Origin: Sphingobium sp. YR768 | Lineage (GTDB): Bacteria; Pseudomonadota; Alphaproteobacteria; Sphingomonadales; Sphingomonadaceae | Length of the DNA: 64,000 nucleotides | Direction of reading: 5' to 3' | Assembly (NCBI RefSeq): GCF_900111125.1 | Contig: NZ_FOGE01000017.1 | Coordinates: forward strand, 1 to 64,000 | Part shown: in pieces, positions 1-8,546 of the stretch | Position numbering within the stretch: the first letter of the stretch is position 1 | How the letters are laid out: the number at the start of each line of letters is the position of its first letter | Position numbers and translations under genes: made by a program | The notes under the pieces: model-generated | What the model was told of the DNA's origin: nothing | The model's database searches: none | Seen by the model: only the letters and a program-made list of their open reading frames with translations

Positions 1-779
1 ATCGCCCAGATGAAGGCATAGGCCTTGGTGCCCGATCCCATATGCACCGACCAGGGCGGCGAGATCACCGCTTCCTCATTGGCCATGACGATATGGCGCA
101 TCGCCTCGCCTTCCCCCATATAATGGAAGACGCGGTCGGCCGGACCATCCAGCTCGAAATAGAAATAAATCTCGCTGCGCCGCTCATGGATATGCGGGGG
201 CATGGTGTTCCACACGCTGCCCGGCTTGAGCACTGTCAACCCCATCACGAGCTGCGCGCTGTCGCACACGCCGGGGATCACCAGTTGATAGATGGTCCGC
301 TCGTTCGATTCCTCCAGCGACCCGCGCTCCAGCGCATTGGCGTCGGCAATGCCCAGCTTGCGGGTCTGGAACCCCTTATGCGCCGGGCAGGAGGCCAGAT
401 AGAAGCGCGCACCGGCGCCAGCGAAGATCACCTCCTTCGCGCCCATCGTTACATAGAGGCAATCCTTGTTGCCCAGCGTGAAGACCTCGCCATCGACCGT
501 AACGGTGCCTTCCACGCCCGATACATTGACGACCGCCAGTTCGCGCCGCTCCAGAAAGGGATGGCCCGCAGCGGATGCCGGTTCGCTCTGCGCGGGCAGC
601 GCCACCGGCGCATCGACCACCGCCACGCCGCCGATCACGAACCGCTCGGCATGGGTATAGTTCAGCACGCATTCGCCATCCCGGAACAGACCCCCGATCA
701 GATAGCGATCCCGCAACTCCTCGTTCGACACGCACTCCATCATGTCGGGATGCGTCGCATAATAGGTCTTCTCAAACAT
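1..779 (-). CDS. kduI: 5-dehydro-4-deoxy-D-glucuronate isomerase (KduI), partial
   Basis: KduI isomerises 5-dehydro-4-deoxyuronate, the open form of the unsaturated uronate released from pectin fragments, to 2,5-diketo-3-deoxygluconate in the cytoplasm. The reading frame opens with ATG at 779 ([16 protein letters not shown]) and runs off the left edge, showing about 259 of the usual roughly 278 residues. The family block '[20 protein letters not shown]' holds metal-ligand histidines, and the '[19 protein letters not shown]' block is also typical. The start is the first ATG, and upstream (847-869) lies an operator-like sequence shared with other pectin genes, so kduI probably has its own promoter 100 bases after lutC. 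It fits downstream of the GH105 enzyme of this locus. Identification is strong; only the C-terminal end is missing. Confidence 0.95.
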   Translation of the reverse strand, partial: MFEKTYYATHPDMMECVSNEELRDRYLIGGLFRDGECVLNYTHAERFVIGGVAVVDAPVALPAQSEPASAAGHPFLERRELAVVNVSGVEGTVTVDGEVFTLGNKDCLYVTMGAKEVIFAGAGARFYLASCPAHKGFQTRKLGIADANALERGSLEESNERTIYQLVIPGVCDSAQLVMGLTVLKPGSVWNTMPPHIHERRSEIYFYFELDGPADRVFHYMGEGEAMRHIVMANEEAVISPPWSVHMGSGTKAYAFIWA

Positions 780-846
780 CAGGCGTCTCCGTTGCCGCTT
801 TTGCCGCAGCTTATACCGGAGCGTGGATCGAATGTAAGCCTGTTTT

Positions 847-869
847 CCCGTAATGTGGACTAATGTTCC
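847..869. promoter_or_regulatory. Candidate operator upstream of kduI
   Basis: The stretch contains CCCGTAATGTGGAC (847-860), a weaker relative of the TTCCACATAGTGGAA-like palindrome found at 18977, 25966, 29005 and 29082. It is followed by GTTCC at 865-869. It sits 68-90 bases before the kduI start, in the only gap between kduI and the lut operon. Binding by an IclR-family regulator is inference. Confidence 0.4.
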
Positions 870-881
870 TACATGCGGTTG

Positions 882-1490
882 TTATTGCCGCAGCAACAGG
901 ACATGCAGGAAGCGCGGGCCATGGGCGCCGCGAACATAGGTGCCCTCGATATCCGTGGTGCCCGATACGCCGGTGATCCAGTAATGGGCGCGCGGCTGCA
1001 CGCCGGGCAGGGGTGCATCCTCCAGATAGGGCATGATATCGTCCACCCGCAGCAGCACTATATGATGCAGCGCCAGGAAATTGGGCAGCATCGGCGCCGT
1101 TGGGCCGGTTTCGAAAATCAGCGATCCGCTTTCGGCAATGCCCCGCCGCGCGACGGCGATGGCGGCGGCTTCGTCGGGCGCCGCCCGATCGTGCAGGGTG
1201 AAGCCCTGCCAGTCGCAGGCCACCAGCCGCGGGTCGGGCGGCATGCACAGCGTCAGCGCTTCATTCTGGCTCTCCAGATAGCGGGCGACCGCCGCCGGCA
1301 ACTGCGCCATATCGTCGATGACGTCATGGGTCGCGCTGATGCTGGGCAGGGCAAGGCGCGCCAGAAACTCGGCCTCCAGCGCCGCTTCGTCCACCCTCGG
1401 CCGCTCCGGCGCGATCAGCAGGGCATCGGCTTCCGCCTTGCTCGGCGCATCCCCCTTCAACCGGGCGAAGATCGTGTCGCGGGCGCTCAC
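882..1490 (-). CDS. lutC: L-lactate utilisation protein LutC (LUD domain)
   Basis: This is the third gene of a LutABC L-lactate oxidation system, which converts L-lactate to pyruvate. The 202-residue protein is a single LUD domain with the family segments 'GIAESGSLIFETGPTAP' and 'ISGVSGTTDIEGTYVRGAHGP'-like (here 'ITGVSGTTDIEGTYVRGAHG'). The start is a GTG at 1490 that overlaps the lutB stop as GTGA, which implies translational coupling. The gene ends the leftward operon that begins with two carbohydrate esterases. The likely substrate source is the L-lactate produced by the rhamnose pathway encoded next door. Family identity is clear; the exact role of LutC within the complex is not shown by sequence. 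Confidence 0.92.
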   Translation of the reverse strand: MSARDTIFARLKGDAPSKAEADALLIAPERPRVDEAALEAEFLARLALPSISATHDVIDDMAQLPAAVARYLESQNEALTLCMPPDPRLVACDWQGFTLHDRAAPDEAAAIAVARRGIAESGSLIFETGPTAPMLPNFLALHHIVLLRVDDIMPYLEDAPLPGVQPRAHYWITGVSGTTDIEGTYVRGAHGPRFLHVLLLRQ

Positions 1491-2881
1491 GAACGGCGCT
1501 CCTTCTTATATTGCGCCATGAACGTGCGAGCGGCAGGCTTGGGCATGTCGCGATAACGGGTCCAGCCGCCCACCAGCGGCAACTTGTCGATCCAGCCCTT
1601 CCGCCCCAGCATCCGCATCGCCCGCACCGCCATCCCCGTCCCCAGCCGGTAGAGGCGCGGCCGGGTCGCGACCCAGGCCCACAGGCTCAGGCCCGCCCGC
1701 ATCGATGTCGGCTCCAGCCCCTCGCGCCAGCTCTTCTCGCGCCAGCCGCGCAACAAGGTGGGCAGCGGAATGCGCACCGGGCACACTTCCTGGCATTTGC
1801 CATTGAGCGTGCAGGCGTTCGCCAGTTCACGACTTTCCTTCAACCCGTCGAATACCGGCGTCAGCACCGCGCCCATCGGTCCCGGATAGGTGCCGCCATA
1901 GGCATGGCCGCCAATCTGGCGAAACACCACGCAATGGTTCATGCAGGCGCCGCAGCGGATGCAGCGCAGCATTTCGGCCAGCCCTTCCTCGCGCATCTTC
2001 GTGCGGCCATTGTCGACCAGCACGATATGCATCTCTTCCGGCCCGTCCCGGTCGCCCGCCCGCTTGGGCCCGGTATAGAAGGTCGTATATTGGGTCAGCG
2101 CCGCCCCGGTGGCGGACCGCGCCAGCATCCGCAGCATATGGATGGCGTGCGGCATGCTGGGCACGATCTTCTCGATCCCCGCCGTCACGATATGCACGCG
2201 CGGTGGCACGAGCGACAATTCGGCATTGCCTTCATTGGTGACGGTGCAGACCGCGCCTGTGTCGGCGATCAGGAAATTGGCGCCCGATATGCCCACATCC
2301 GCGCCCAGCATCTGCGTGCGCAATTCCCGCCGCGCGCTTTCCGCCATGGCGGCGATCGTTTCTTCCGCATGCGGGCTGCGATGCTTCGCCTTGAACAGCG
2401 CCGACACCTGCTCGCGCGTCTTGTGCATGGCGGGCCAGATGATGTGGGACGGCCGCTCATCGGCCAGTTGGATGATATGTTCGGCCAGATCCGTCTCGAC
2501 CCGGCCGATCCCGGCTTCGGCCAGCGCATGGGGCAGGCCGATCTCCTCGCCCAGCATCGATTTGGACCGCGCAACGCTCTTCGCGCCTGCCGCCTTGCAG
2601 ATGTCGATCACGATCCGGCACGCTTCGTCGGCCGTGCTGGCCCAATGCACCTTCGCCCCGGCGGCGGTCGCGCTCGCCTCAAACTGTTCCAGATAGGCGC
2701 CCAGATGCGCGACGACATGATCCTTGATCGCCGCCGCCCGGTCCCGCGCAGCCTCGAAATCCGGGAAGGCATCGACCGCGACCGCCCGCTTGGCCTCCGC
2801 CGTCCCGGCCGTCCGCTCGACCGCCACCTTCAATATGCGGTCGGCCAGCGCTAAGTCAGCGCGATCCTTGAACCCACTCAT
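1487..2881 (-). CDS. lutB: L-lactate utilisation iron-sulfur protein LutB
   Basis: LutB is the iron-sulfur and LUD-domain subunit of the L-lactate-oxidising LutABC system. At 464 residues it matches the family length (E. coli YkgF is about 475). The N-terminal two thirds are a LUD domain ('GISGANFLIADTGAVCTVTN'). Two ferredoxin-type clusters follow, 'CIRCGACMNHC' with a distant Cys-Pro and 'CTLNGKCQEVCPV'. A C-terminal DUF3390-like tail ends 'AQYKKERRS'. ATG at 2881 is chosen because it overlaps the lutA stop as ATGA; longer frames upstream run inside lutA. The lutC start overlaps its stop. The operon context points to disposal of L-lactate made from rhamnose. Confidence 0.95.
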   Translation of the reverse strand: MSGFKDRADLALADRILKVAVERTAGTAEAKRAVAVDAFPDFEAARDRAAAIKDHVVAHLGAYLEQFEASATAAGAKVHWASTADEACRIVIDICKAAGAKSVARSKSMLGEEIGLPHALAEAGIGRVETDLAEHIIQLADERPSHIIWPAMHKTREQVSALFKAKHRSPHAEETIAAMAESARRELRTQMLGADVGISGANFLIADTGAVCTVTNEGNAELSLVPPRVHIVTAGIEKIVPSMPHAIHMLRMLARSATGAALTQYTTFYTGPKRAGDRDGPEEMHIVLVDNGRTKMREEGLAEMLRCIRCGACMNHCVVFRQIGGHAYGGTYPGPMGAVLTPVFDGLKESRELANACTLNGKCQEVCPVRIPLPTLLRGWREKSWREGLEPTSMRAGLSLWAWVATRPRLYRLGTGMAVRAMRMLGRKGWIDKLPLVGGWTRYRDMPKPAARTFMAQYKKERRS

Positions 2882-3633
2882 GCCTCTTCCCCGATCGCCG
2901 GGCCATCCGCCATACCGGCAATCAGTTCGATCGCATGATAGGCGCGCACCTTGCTCCCCTTGCGGTTCAGTTTGCCCGCCATGTTCATCAGGCATCCCAG
3001 ATCGCCTGCCAGCAACAGGTCCGCGCCGGTCGCATCGATCGCATCCGCCTTCTCGCCGACGATCGCGTTGGAGATGGCGGGATATTTGACGCAGAAGGTG
3101 CCGCCAAAGCCGCAACACGTCTCTTCCCCCTGCAACGGCGCGAAGCTCAGCCCGTCAATCGCCTTCAGCAACCGGCGCGGCTGCGCCTTGATGCCCAGTT
3201 CGCGCAGCCCCGAACAACTGTCATGATAGGTCGCCCTGGCGTCCACGCGCACGCCTTCGGGTTTCCATCCCAGCACCTCGTCCAGATAGGCCATGACCTC
3301 GAACGTCTTGCCCGCCACCGCCTGCGCCCGCGCCAGCCATAGGGGATCATGCTCGAATATCTCGGGATAATGGCAACGGATGGTTCCAGCACAGGAGCCT
3401 GACGGCACGACCACCGCTTCATAGGGTTCCAGCGCCGCGATCGTCTGCTTGGCCAGCGCCATGGCATGATCCCGGTCGCCGCTGTTGAGCGCGGGCTGGC
3501 CGCAACAGGTCTGTCCCTCCGGCACGACCACCTCGCACCCCGCCGCCTCCAATGCGCGGATCGCGGCAAAGCCGATGCGCGGCCGCATCATATCGACCAG
3601 ACAGGTAACGAACAGGGCGACACTCTTGGTCAT
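2878..3633 (-). CDS. lutA: L-lactate utilisation protein LutA (CCG domain)
   Basis: LutA is a soluble protein with two cysteine-rich CCG domains that belongs to the LutABC L-lactate dehydrogenase complex. The 251-residue frame shows the two diagnostic motifs 'GQTCCGQPAL' near residue 45 and 'ETCCGFGGTFCVKYP' near residue 175, plus paired cysteines (S-C-A-G and D-S-C-S-G). The start ATG at 3633 overlaps the stop of the preceding esterase (ATGA, 3630-3633), so the whole chain esterase-lutA-lutB-lutC is translationally coupled. Such coupling to a pectin esterase is unusual and ties lactate oxidation to polysaccharide use. Confidence 0.95.
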   Translation of the reverse strand: MTKSVALFVTCLVDMMRPRIGFAAIRALEAAGCEVVVPEGQTCCGQPALNSGDRDHAMALAKQTIAALEPYEAVVVPSGSCAGTIRCHYPEIFEHDPLWLARAQAVAGKTFEVMAYLDEVLGWKPEGVRVDARATYHDSCSGLRELGIKAQPRRLLKAIDGLSFAPLQGEETCCGFGGTFCVKYPAISNAIVGEKADAIDATGADLLLAGDLGCLMNMAGKLNRKGSKVRAYHAIELIAGMADGPAIGEEA

Positions 3634-4622
3634 GCTATATGGCGTTTCGCAAATTGGAGGAACAGGTCGGGCCAGGGCGCCGGCGCGGCGGGCGGCGCCA
3701 CCAGCCCGAAGCCATGGCCACCATTTTCGAACAAATGGCATTCGGCCGGAATCCGGCGCGCGCGCAGTGCCGCCAGCATCGCCAGACTATTGTCGATCGG
3801 CACCGCAGGATCGTCGATCGCATGGGCCAGAAAGACCGGCGGCGTTTCCGCACTCACATCCTGATCCAGCGAATAAGCGCGCATCCGCTCTGCCGTAGGA
3901 TTCGGCCCCAGCAACTGGGTGCGCGATCCGGCATGGACGAACGGCCCTTCCATCTGGATCACCGGATAGAGATAGGCCGCGACCGCCGCTTTGATCGGCT
4001 CCCGGTCGGCCGCATCGATCGGCTGATAGGTTTCCATCGGCGCGCGGCTGGTCAGCCATGCGGCCAGATGCCCGCCCGCTGAAAAGCCCATCACGCCGAC
4101 CCGGTTCGCATCATAATGTTCGCGTGGCGCGAGGGCGCGGACCAGCCGCAACGCCCGCTGGGCATCCTGCAACGGCGCTTCCGCGCCCGCCGCCCAGCCA
4201 TCGCCGGGCAGGCGATAGAGCAGCGAAAAACAGGCATAGCCCGCCGCCGCCAGCCGCCGGGCGATATTGTAACCCTCATGGCCGATCGCCACGCGGCTAT
4301 AGCCACCGCCGGGGATCAGCAACATCGCCGCGCCATTCGGCTTGGCCCCCACCGATGTCGGGCGCAACAGCGTCAGCGTCGGCGTCACCACATGGGCGAA
4401 GGCGCCATCGTCCGGCCCGCTGTCCGGGCGGCGCAGCGTCTCCACTTCCTGCACGGTCACATGCTCGCCGCCCGGCGCCTTGCCCGGCCAGATCGGGAAG
4501 CGCTCGAACCCGGCGGGCAGGGGGAAGGCGCCGCTGCTGATAGTCTGCCCCAGAACAGGCCCGGACATGGCGGCGCTTGCCACCGTTCCGGCGATCAGGC
4601 TGCGGCGATCGATCATCGGCAT
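3630..4622 (-). CDS. Secreted alpha/beta-hydrolase esterase (acetylesterase-like)
   Basis: This is an alpha/beta hydrolase of the BD-FAE/acetyl-xylan-esterase type, probably removing acetyl groups from plant oligosaccharides. The protein is 330 residues from ATG 4622 (328 from ATG 4616). It opens with a twin-arginine-like leader, 'MIDRRSLIAGTVASAAMSG', that predicts export by Tat. The core shows an oxyanion block 'LLIPGGGYSRVAIGHEG', the nucleophile elbow 'GFSAGGH', an acid 'HAIDDPAVP' and the catalytic histidine in 'ENGGHGFGL'. The start overlaps the end of the rhamnogalacturonan acetylesterase gene by 10 bases. Substrate is inferred from its place in a pectin operon; a general carboxylesterase is possible. 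Confidence 0.8.
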   Translation of the reverse strand: MPMIDRRSLIAGTVASAAMSGPVLGQTISSGAFPLPAGFERFPIWPGKAPGGEHVTVQEVETLRRPDSGPDDGAFAHVVTPTLTLLRPTSVGAKPNGAAMLLIPGGGYSRVAIGHEGYNIARRLAAAGYACFSLLYRLPGDGWAAGAEAPLQDAQRALRLVRALAPREHYDANRVGVMGFSAGGHLAAWLTSRAPMETYQPIDAADREPIKAAVAAYLYPVIQMEGPFVHAGSRTQLLGPNPTAERMRAYSLDQDVSAETPPVFLAHAIDDPAVPIDNSLAMLAALRARRIPAECHLFENGGHGFGLVAPPAAPAPWPDLFLQFAKRHIA

Positions 4623-5419
4623 CTCGTGCTCCCCAAAGGCGTCGCCCGGGTCAGGTCCGGACGCTCGGCCAGAATTTTCCGCGAAACCGGCAGGTCCAGC
4701 GCCCGAAGCCCTTCTGCGACCAGATTGGCCACCTGCCGCGCGCCCAATTCGCTGAAATGCGTATTATCCTCTATCCCCTTGGGAAAGGCGGCGATCTCGT
4801 CCTGCGCGCGATAATGGAGGTAGAGCGCCTTCGACGCCTCCGGTCCCGCCCGGTCGAGCCAGACCCGCGACCGCGCTTCCAGATCGATCAGCGGCACATG
4901 CAGGGTTGTCGCCAGATCGCGCATCACCCCCGACCATGCCGGATAATCGGCGATGGCCTTGCCATCGGGGCCGAAGTTGCGCCGCGCGACCGGCGTCACC
5001 AGCACCGGAATCCCGCCTGCCGTCCGCACATCCCAGATGAAACGCATCAGATTATTGCGATAGTCGGTTTGCGCAGGCGCCCAGCGTTCGGGCTTCCCCC
5101 GCGCCTGATCATTATGGCCGAACTGGATCAGCACCGTGTCGCCCGGCATCAGATCGGCCAGCAACCTGTCCCATCGCCCTTCCGCCAGAAAGCTGCGGGT
5201 CGATCGCCCACCCATCGCATGGTTGATCACCCGCACGTCCGGCTGCAACCCGCAAGCCAGCATCTGCCCCCATCCGGTCTGCGGATAGCGGTCCGGCGCA
5301 TAGCTGGCAGCGGTGGAATCGCTGGCAATCAGGATCGTGTCGCCCGGCCGCGTGGCATGCGCCGATGTGACAGCGAACAAGGCTGCGGCCATAGCGGCGA
5401 TCTTCCGGGCGATCCTCAT
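4613..5419 (-). CDS. Rhamnogalacturonan acetylesterase-like SGNH hydrolase (CE12 type)
   Basis: This is an SGNH hydrolase of the rhamnogalacturonan-acetylesterase type, expected to deacetylate the rhamnogalacturonan backbone. The start at ATG 5419 gives 268 residues with a signal peptide (MRIARKIAAMAAALFAVTSA). Block I reads 'IASDSTAASY' with the serine near residue 35, so the canonical Gly-Asp-Ser is Ser-Asp-Ser. Block III is 'QFGHNDQ' and block V 'DNTHFSELGA' supplies Asp and His. All catalytic residues are therefore present. It is the first gene of the leftward esterase-lutABC operon. A second, longer member lies at 27536-28744. Confidence is high for the fold and moderate for the substrate. 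Confidence 0.85.
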   Translation of the reverse strand: MRIARKIAAMAAALFAVTSAHATRPGDTILIASDSTAASYAPDRYPQTGWGQMLACGLQPDVRVINHAMGGRSTRSFLAEGRWDRLLADLMPGDTVLIQFGHNDQARGKPERWAPAQTDYRNNLMRFIWDVRTAGGIPVLVTPVARRNFGPDGKAIADYPAWSGVMRDLATTLHVPLIDLEARSRVWLDRAGPEASKALYLHYRAQDEIAAFPKGIEDNTHFSELGARQVANLVAEGLRALDLPVSRKILAERPDLTRATPLGSTRCR

Positions 5420-5436
5420 CGGTACACTCCATTGTC

Positions 5437-5525
5437 CGTCATCCCCGCGCAGGCGGGGACCCATCTCCCGCCTTATCCACAAGCGCAGGGGCGAGAGAGG
5501 AATTCCTGCCTGCGCGGGAATGACG
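5437..5525. repeat. Composite palindromic repeat
   Basis: Two inverted copies of a 'CGTCATCCCCGCGCAGGCGGGGA'-type unit face each other: the left copy starts at 5437, and the right copy ends in 'CTGCGCGGGAATGACG' at 5525. They can fold into a long hairpin between the rhamnose dehydrogenase and the esterase operon. The same family recurs at 38912, 46879, 47294 and 54780. It may also limit read-through. Confidence 0.75.
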
Positions 5526-5537
5526 CTGTTGCAAGAG

Positions 5538-6302
5538 TTACTGCAAATTCACATACATGCCACCGTCCACCAGCAATGCCGCGCCGGTGACATAGGCGGC
5601 CATGTCGGAGGCGAGGAAGACGATCGGCCCGGCCAGATCCTCAGGCTGCCCCAGGCGGCCGAGTGGCGTGCGCGCTTCCATATATTGGCGCTTCTCGACA
5701 TCGGCCAGATCATCCTTGTTGATTTCGGTCAGGATGGTGCCGGGCAGCACGCTGTTGCAGCGAATGCCATGTTTGCCCAGCGCGATCGCCGTGGACTGCA
5801 TCAGCGAATGCACCCCGGCCTTGGTCGGGGTGTAATGCGTCTGATATTCCCCGCCGACCAGCGCGGAAATGGAGGATACCGCCACGATCGACCCGCCATG
5901 CCCCTGTTTCACCATCTGCTGCGCGGCCGCCTGCACCATGAAATAGGCGCCATGCAGGTTCACCTTGAAGGTCCGCTCCACCACATCGACCGGCATGTCG
6001 AGGAAGGCGTGGAACGGGCAGATGCCGGCATTGCTGACCATCACGTCGACCTTGCCGAACGCCTCGACCGCCTTGGCGACGAAGTCCTGCGCGGTCTGCG
6101 GGTCGGCGACATCGCCCTTCACCGCGATCGCCCGCTGGCCCAGCGCCTCGATCTCCGCAACGCAGCTCTGCGCCGGGCCGTCGCTATGGGCATAATTGAT
6201 CGCGACATCGGCGCCATGCTGCGCCGCGCCGATGGCGGCGGCACGGCCGATGCCGGTGGATGCGCCGGTGACGAGGACGGTCTTGCCTTCAAGCAGCTTC
6301 AT
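5538..6302 (-). CDS. L-rhamnose 1-dehydrogenase (SDR; LRA1-like)
   Basis: This short-chain dehydrogenase probably oxidises L-rhamnose to L-rhamnono-lactone with NAD(P)+, the first step of the non-phosphorylated pathway. The 254 residues carry the cofactor motif 'TGASTGIG' near residue 13, 'NAG' near 90, a catalytic serine in 'VAVSSIS' and 'YTPTKAG' (Tyr-x3-Lys). A C-terminal 'TGAALLVDGGMYVN' closes the family pattern. It lies 20 bases after an IclR regulator gene in the same direction. It is divergent from the rhamnonate dehydratase operon, which supports the substrate. Sequence alone cannot exclude another aldose as substrate. Confidence 0.85.
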   Translation of the reverse strand: MKLLEGKTVLVTGASTGIGRAAAIGAAQHGADVAINYAHSDGPAQSCVAEIEALGQRAIAVKGDVADPQTAQDFVAKAVEAFGKVDVMVSNAGICPFHAFLDMPVDVVERTFKVNLHGAYFMVQAAAQQMVKQGHGGSIVAVSSISALVGGEYQTHYTPTKAGVHSLMQSTAIALGKHGIRCNSVLPGTILTEINKDDLADVEKRQYMEARTPLGRLGQPEDLAGPIVFLASDMAAYVTGAALLVDGGMYVNLQ

Positions 6303-6322
6303 GGGATCGCTCTTCCTTGAGT

Positions 6323-7150
6323 TTATCGCCGCGCGGGGCGGCGGGATGGTTTCACGGCCGGGGTCCAGCCCAGATCCGCGCTGATCTTCTGTGCGGTATC
6401 GCGCACCTCGCCGCTCAGGGCGGCCATGCGCTCGTCATCCATATATTGCGCCGCGCTCGACAGGCTGATGGCGGCGACGATCGCGCCGGACGCATCGCGC
6501 ACAGGCGCCGCAACACAGCGAATCTGGTCCTCATTCTCCTCCAGGTCGAAGGATCGGCCGTCGCGCACATAGCCGTGCATCCGCTCCAGCCATGTGGCGC
6601 TGTCGGCATTATGAGTGCCTGCCTCGCACTCGGCCTCGAGCAGGCGGGTCCATTTCGCTTCCGGATCGTCCAGCATCAGCGCCTTGCCCAGCCCCGTCGA
6701 TGTCAGCGGATGCCGGTCGCCGATCCGGCTGGAAATGTCGACGCGGCGGCGGCCGGCGATCTTGTCCAGATACAGCGCCTGATCGCCATCCAGCCGGCCC
6801 AAATGCACCGTATCCTCGCTTAGCATCGCCAGCGCTTCGAGATGCGGCCGGGCGATCTGCACCACGTCCGCCTGACTCTGCGCCAGAAACCCCAGCTGCA
6901 ACAGCTTGGGGCCCAACTGATAGCCCTCACGCGGCAGGAAGATCAGGAAACCGCGCTCCACCAGCGCATTGGCCAGCCGATGCGTGGTCGATCGCGTCAG
7001 CCCCATGCGCGCCGACAGGTCGGCGAGCTTGATCGGCCCGTCGATGACCTGATCGAGCAGGTCCAGTCCGCGTTGCAGGGTCTGCGATCCCTGCACTTTC
7101 GACTTTTCCTCTCGCTCTCCCGATTCCGGGTTTGACGCATTCTGTATCAT
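6323..7150 (-). CDS. IclR-family regulator of the rhamnose genes
   Basis: The 275-residue protein has an N-terminal winged helix ('LADLSARMGLTRSTTHRLAN', about residues 42-61) and a C-terminal IclR effector domain ('STGLGKALM', 'IRCVAAPVRDASGAIVAAIS'). The start at ATG 7150 faces the rhamnonate dehydratase operon across a 181-base gap rich in CCCATATTTTGG-like sites. Co-directional rhamnose dehydrogenase follows after 20 bases. It is clearly a paralog of the IclR protein at 32313-33086 ('DQVIDGPIKLADL' against 'DEVIDGPIRAADL'). Control of L-rhamnose catabolism, with a pathway intermediate as effector, is inference from position. Confidence 0.88.
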   Translation of the reverse strand: MIQNASNPESGEREEKSKVQGSQTLQRGLDLLDQVIDGPIKLADLSARMGLTRSTTHRLANALVERGFLIFLPREGYQLGPKLLQLGFLAQSQADVVQIARPHLEALAMLSEDTVHLGRLDGDQALYLDKIAGRRRVDISSRIGDRHPLTSTGLGKALMLDDPEAKWTRLLEAECEAGTHNADSATWLERMHGYVRDGRSFDLEENEDQIRCVAAPVRDASGAIVAAISLSSAAQYMDDERMAALSGEVRDTAQKISADLGWTPAVKPSRRPARR

Positions 7151-7165
7151 CTTCTAATACTCTAT

Positions 7166-7304
7166 CCCACAAAATGAGAAAAACAAGGGTCAAGGAGAGG
7201 CCGGACATGATTCTTCGGATCGGTCCAATCTCCCCGTCACCCGGCTTTATGCCCATTTTGGCCATATGTTGGAAGTTTTGGTCAGATCGTCCCATATTTT
7301 GGAC
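7166..7304. promoter_or_regulatory. Divergent rhamnose control region with repeated CCCATATTTTGG-like sites
   Basis: Four related sites stand in the gap between the IclR gene and rhamnonate dehydratase: CCCACAAAATGAG (7166-7178), CCCATTTTGGC (7252-7262), CCATATGTTGG (7262-7272) and GTCCCATATTTTGGAC (7289-7304). The last is a near palindrome with 6 of 8 pairs. Related sequences stand before the rhaM operon (25985-26014) and before the second IclR gene (33123-33137). The sites are seen; binding by the adjacent IclR protein is inferred. Confidence 0.5.
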
Positions 7305-7331
7305 GTCTGGCGTGATCCGGGGAGTTTTCGC

Positions 7332-8525
7332 GTGCCGATCGTGACGTTGCCGAAGATCAAGCATGTCCGCGCTTTCACCGTGCGCGGCGGTGGTGCCGAC
7401 TATCATGACCAGGGCGAAGGCCACTGGATCGACGACCATATCGCCACGCCCATGTCGAAATATCCCGAATATCGCCAGTCGCGGCAGAGCTTCGGCATCA
7501 ACGTGCTGGGCACTTTGGTGGTGGAGATCGAGGCGGAGGACGGCACTGTCGGCTTCGCAGTGACCACCGGCGGCGAACCGGCCGCCTATATCGTGGAAAA
7601 GCATCTCGCCCGCTTTCTCGAAGGCCGCGCGCCGACCGACTATGAGAAAATCTGGGACCAGATGTATTTCTCGACCCAATATTATGGCCGCAAGGGCCTG
7701 GTCATCAACGCCATTTCCGGCGTCGATCTGGCGCTCTGGGACTTGCTCGGCAAGCTGCGGCAGGAGCCGGTCTATCATCTGCTCGGCGGCGCGGTGCGCG
7801 ACGAACTGCAATTCTACGCCACCGGCGCGCGGCCCGACAAGGCGAAGGAATTCGGCTTCATCGGCGGCAAGATGGCGCTGCATCACGGCCCGGCCGAAGG
7901 TGTCGAGGGCCTCAAGAAGAACATCGCCGAACTGGCCGACATGCGCTCGAAGGTCGGCGAGGATTTCTGGCTGATGTGGGATTGCTGGATGGCGCTCGAC
8001 GTCGACTATGCCACCCGCCTCGCCATCGCCGCGCATGAACTCGGCCTCAAATGGATCGAGGAAGCGATCAGCCCGGACGATTATTGGGGTTATCAACAGC
8101 TCAAGCGCAACGTGCCCAAGGGCATGCTGGTCACTACCGGCGAGCATGAGGCGACCCGCTGGGGCTTCCGCATGCTGCTGGAAATGGATTGCTGCGACAT
8201 CATCCAGCCCGATGTCGGCTGGTGCGGCGGCGTGACCGAATTGCTCAAGATCAGCGCGCTGGCTGACGCTCATGGCAAGATGGTCGTGCCGCATGGCTCG
8301 TCGGTCTACAGCTATCATTTCGTCATCACCCGCCACAACTCGCCTTTCGCCGAGTTCCTGATGATGCACCCCGGACCGACGGAAGTGGTGCCGATGTTCC
8401 ACCCGCAATTGCTGGGCGAGCCGGTGCCGGAAAATGGCCGGATGAAGGTGACCGCGCTCGACAAGCCGGGCTTCGGTGTCGACCTCAACCCCGACATCAA
8501 AATGCACCGCCCCTATACCCACTGA
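7332..8525 (+). CDS. rhmD: L-rhamnonate dehydratase
   Basis: This enolase-superfamily enzyme dehydrates L-rhamnonate to 2-keto-3-deoxy-L-rhamnonate. It matches the E. coli RhmD/YfaW pattern along its length: '[20 protein letters not shown]', '[13 protein letters not shown]', '[14 protein letters not shown]', '[20 protein letters not shown]', 'DCWMALDV', '[10 protein letters not shown]' and '[10 protein letters not shown]'. The family Mg2+ ligands and the catalytic His region are present. The start is placed at GTG 7332 because GGGGAG lies 7 bases upstream and the protein then begins '[14 protein letters not shown]', as in the family; an ATG at 7266 would add 22 atypical residues. It heads the rightward rhamnose operon. 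Confidence 0.93.
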   Translation: MPIVTLPKIKHVRAFTVRGGGADYHDQGEGHWIDDHIATPMSKYPEYRQSRQSFGINVLGTLVVEIEAEDGTVGFAVTTGGEPAAYIVEKHLARFLEGRAPTDYEKIWDQMYFSTQYYGRKGLVINAISGVDLALWDLLGKLRQEPVYHLLGGAVRDELQFYATGARPDKAKEFGFIGGKMALHHGPAEGVEGLKKNIAELADMRSKVGEDFWLMWDCWMALDVDYATRLAIAAHELGLKWIEEAISPDDYWGYQQLKRNVPKGMLVTTGEHEATRWGFRMLLEMDCCDIIQPDVGWCGGVTELLKISALADAHGKMVVPHGSSVYSYHFVITRHNSPFAEFLMMHPGPTEVVPMFHPQLLGEPVPENGRMKVTALDKPGFGVDLNPDIKMHRPYTH

Positions 8526-8546
8526 TCTGACAGAGAGACTGACTCC

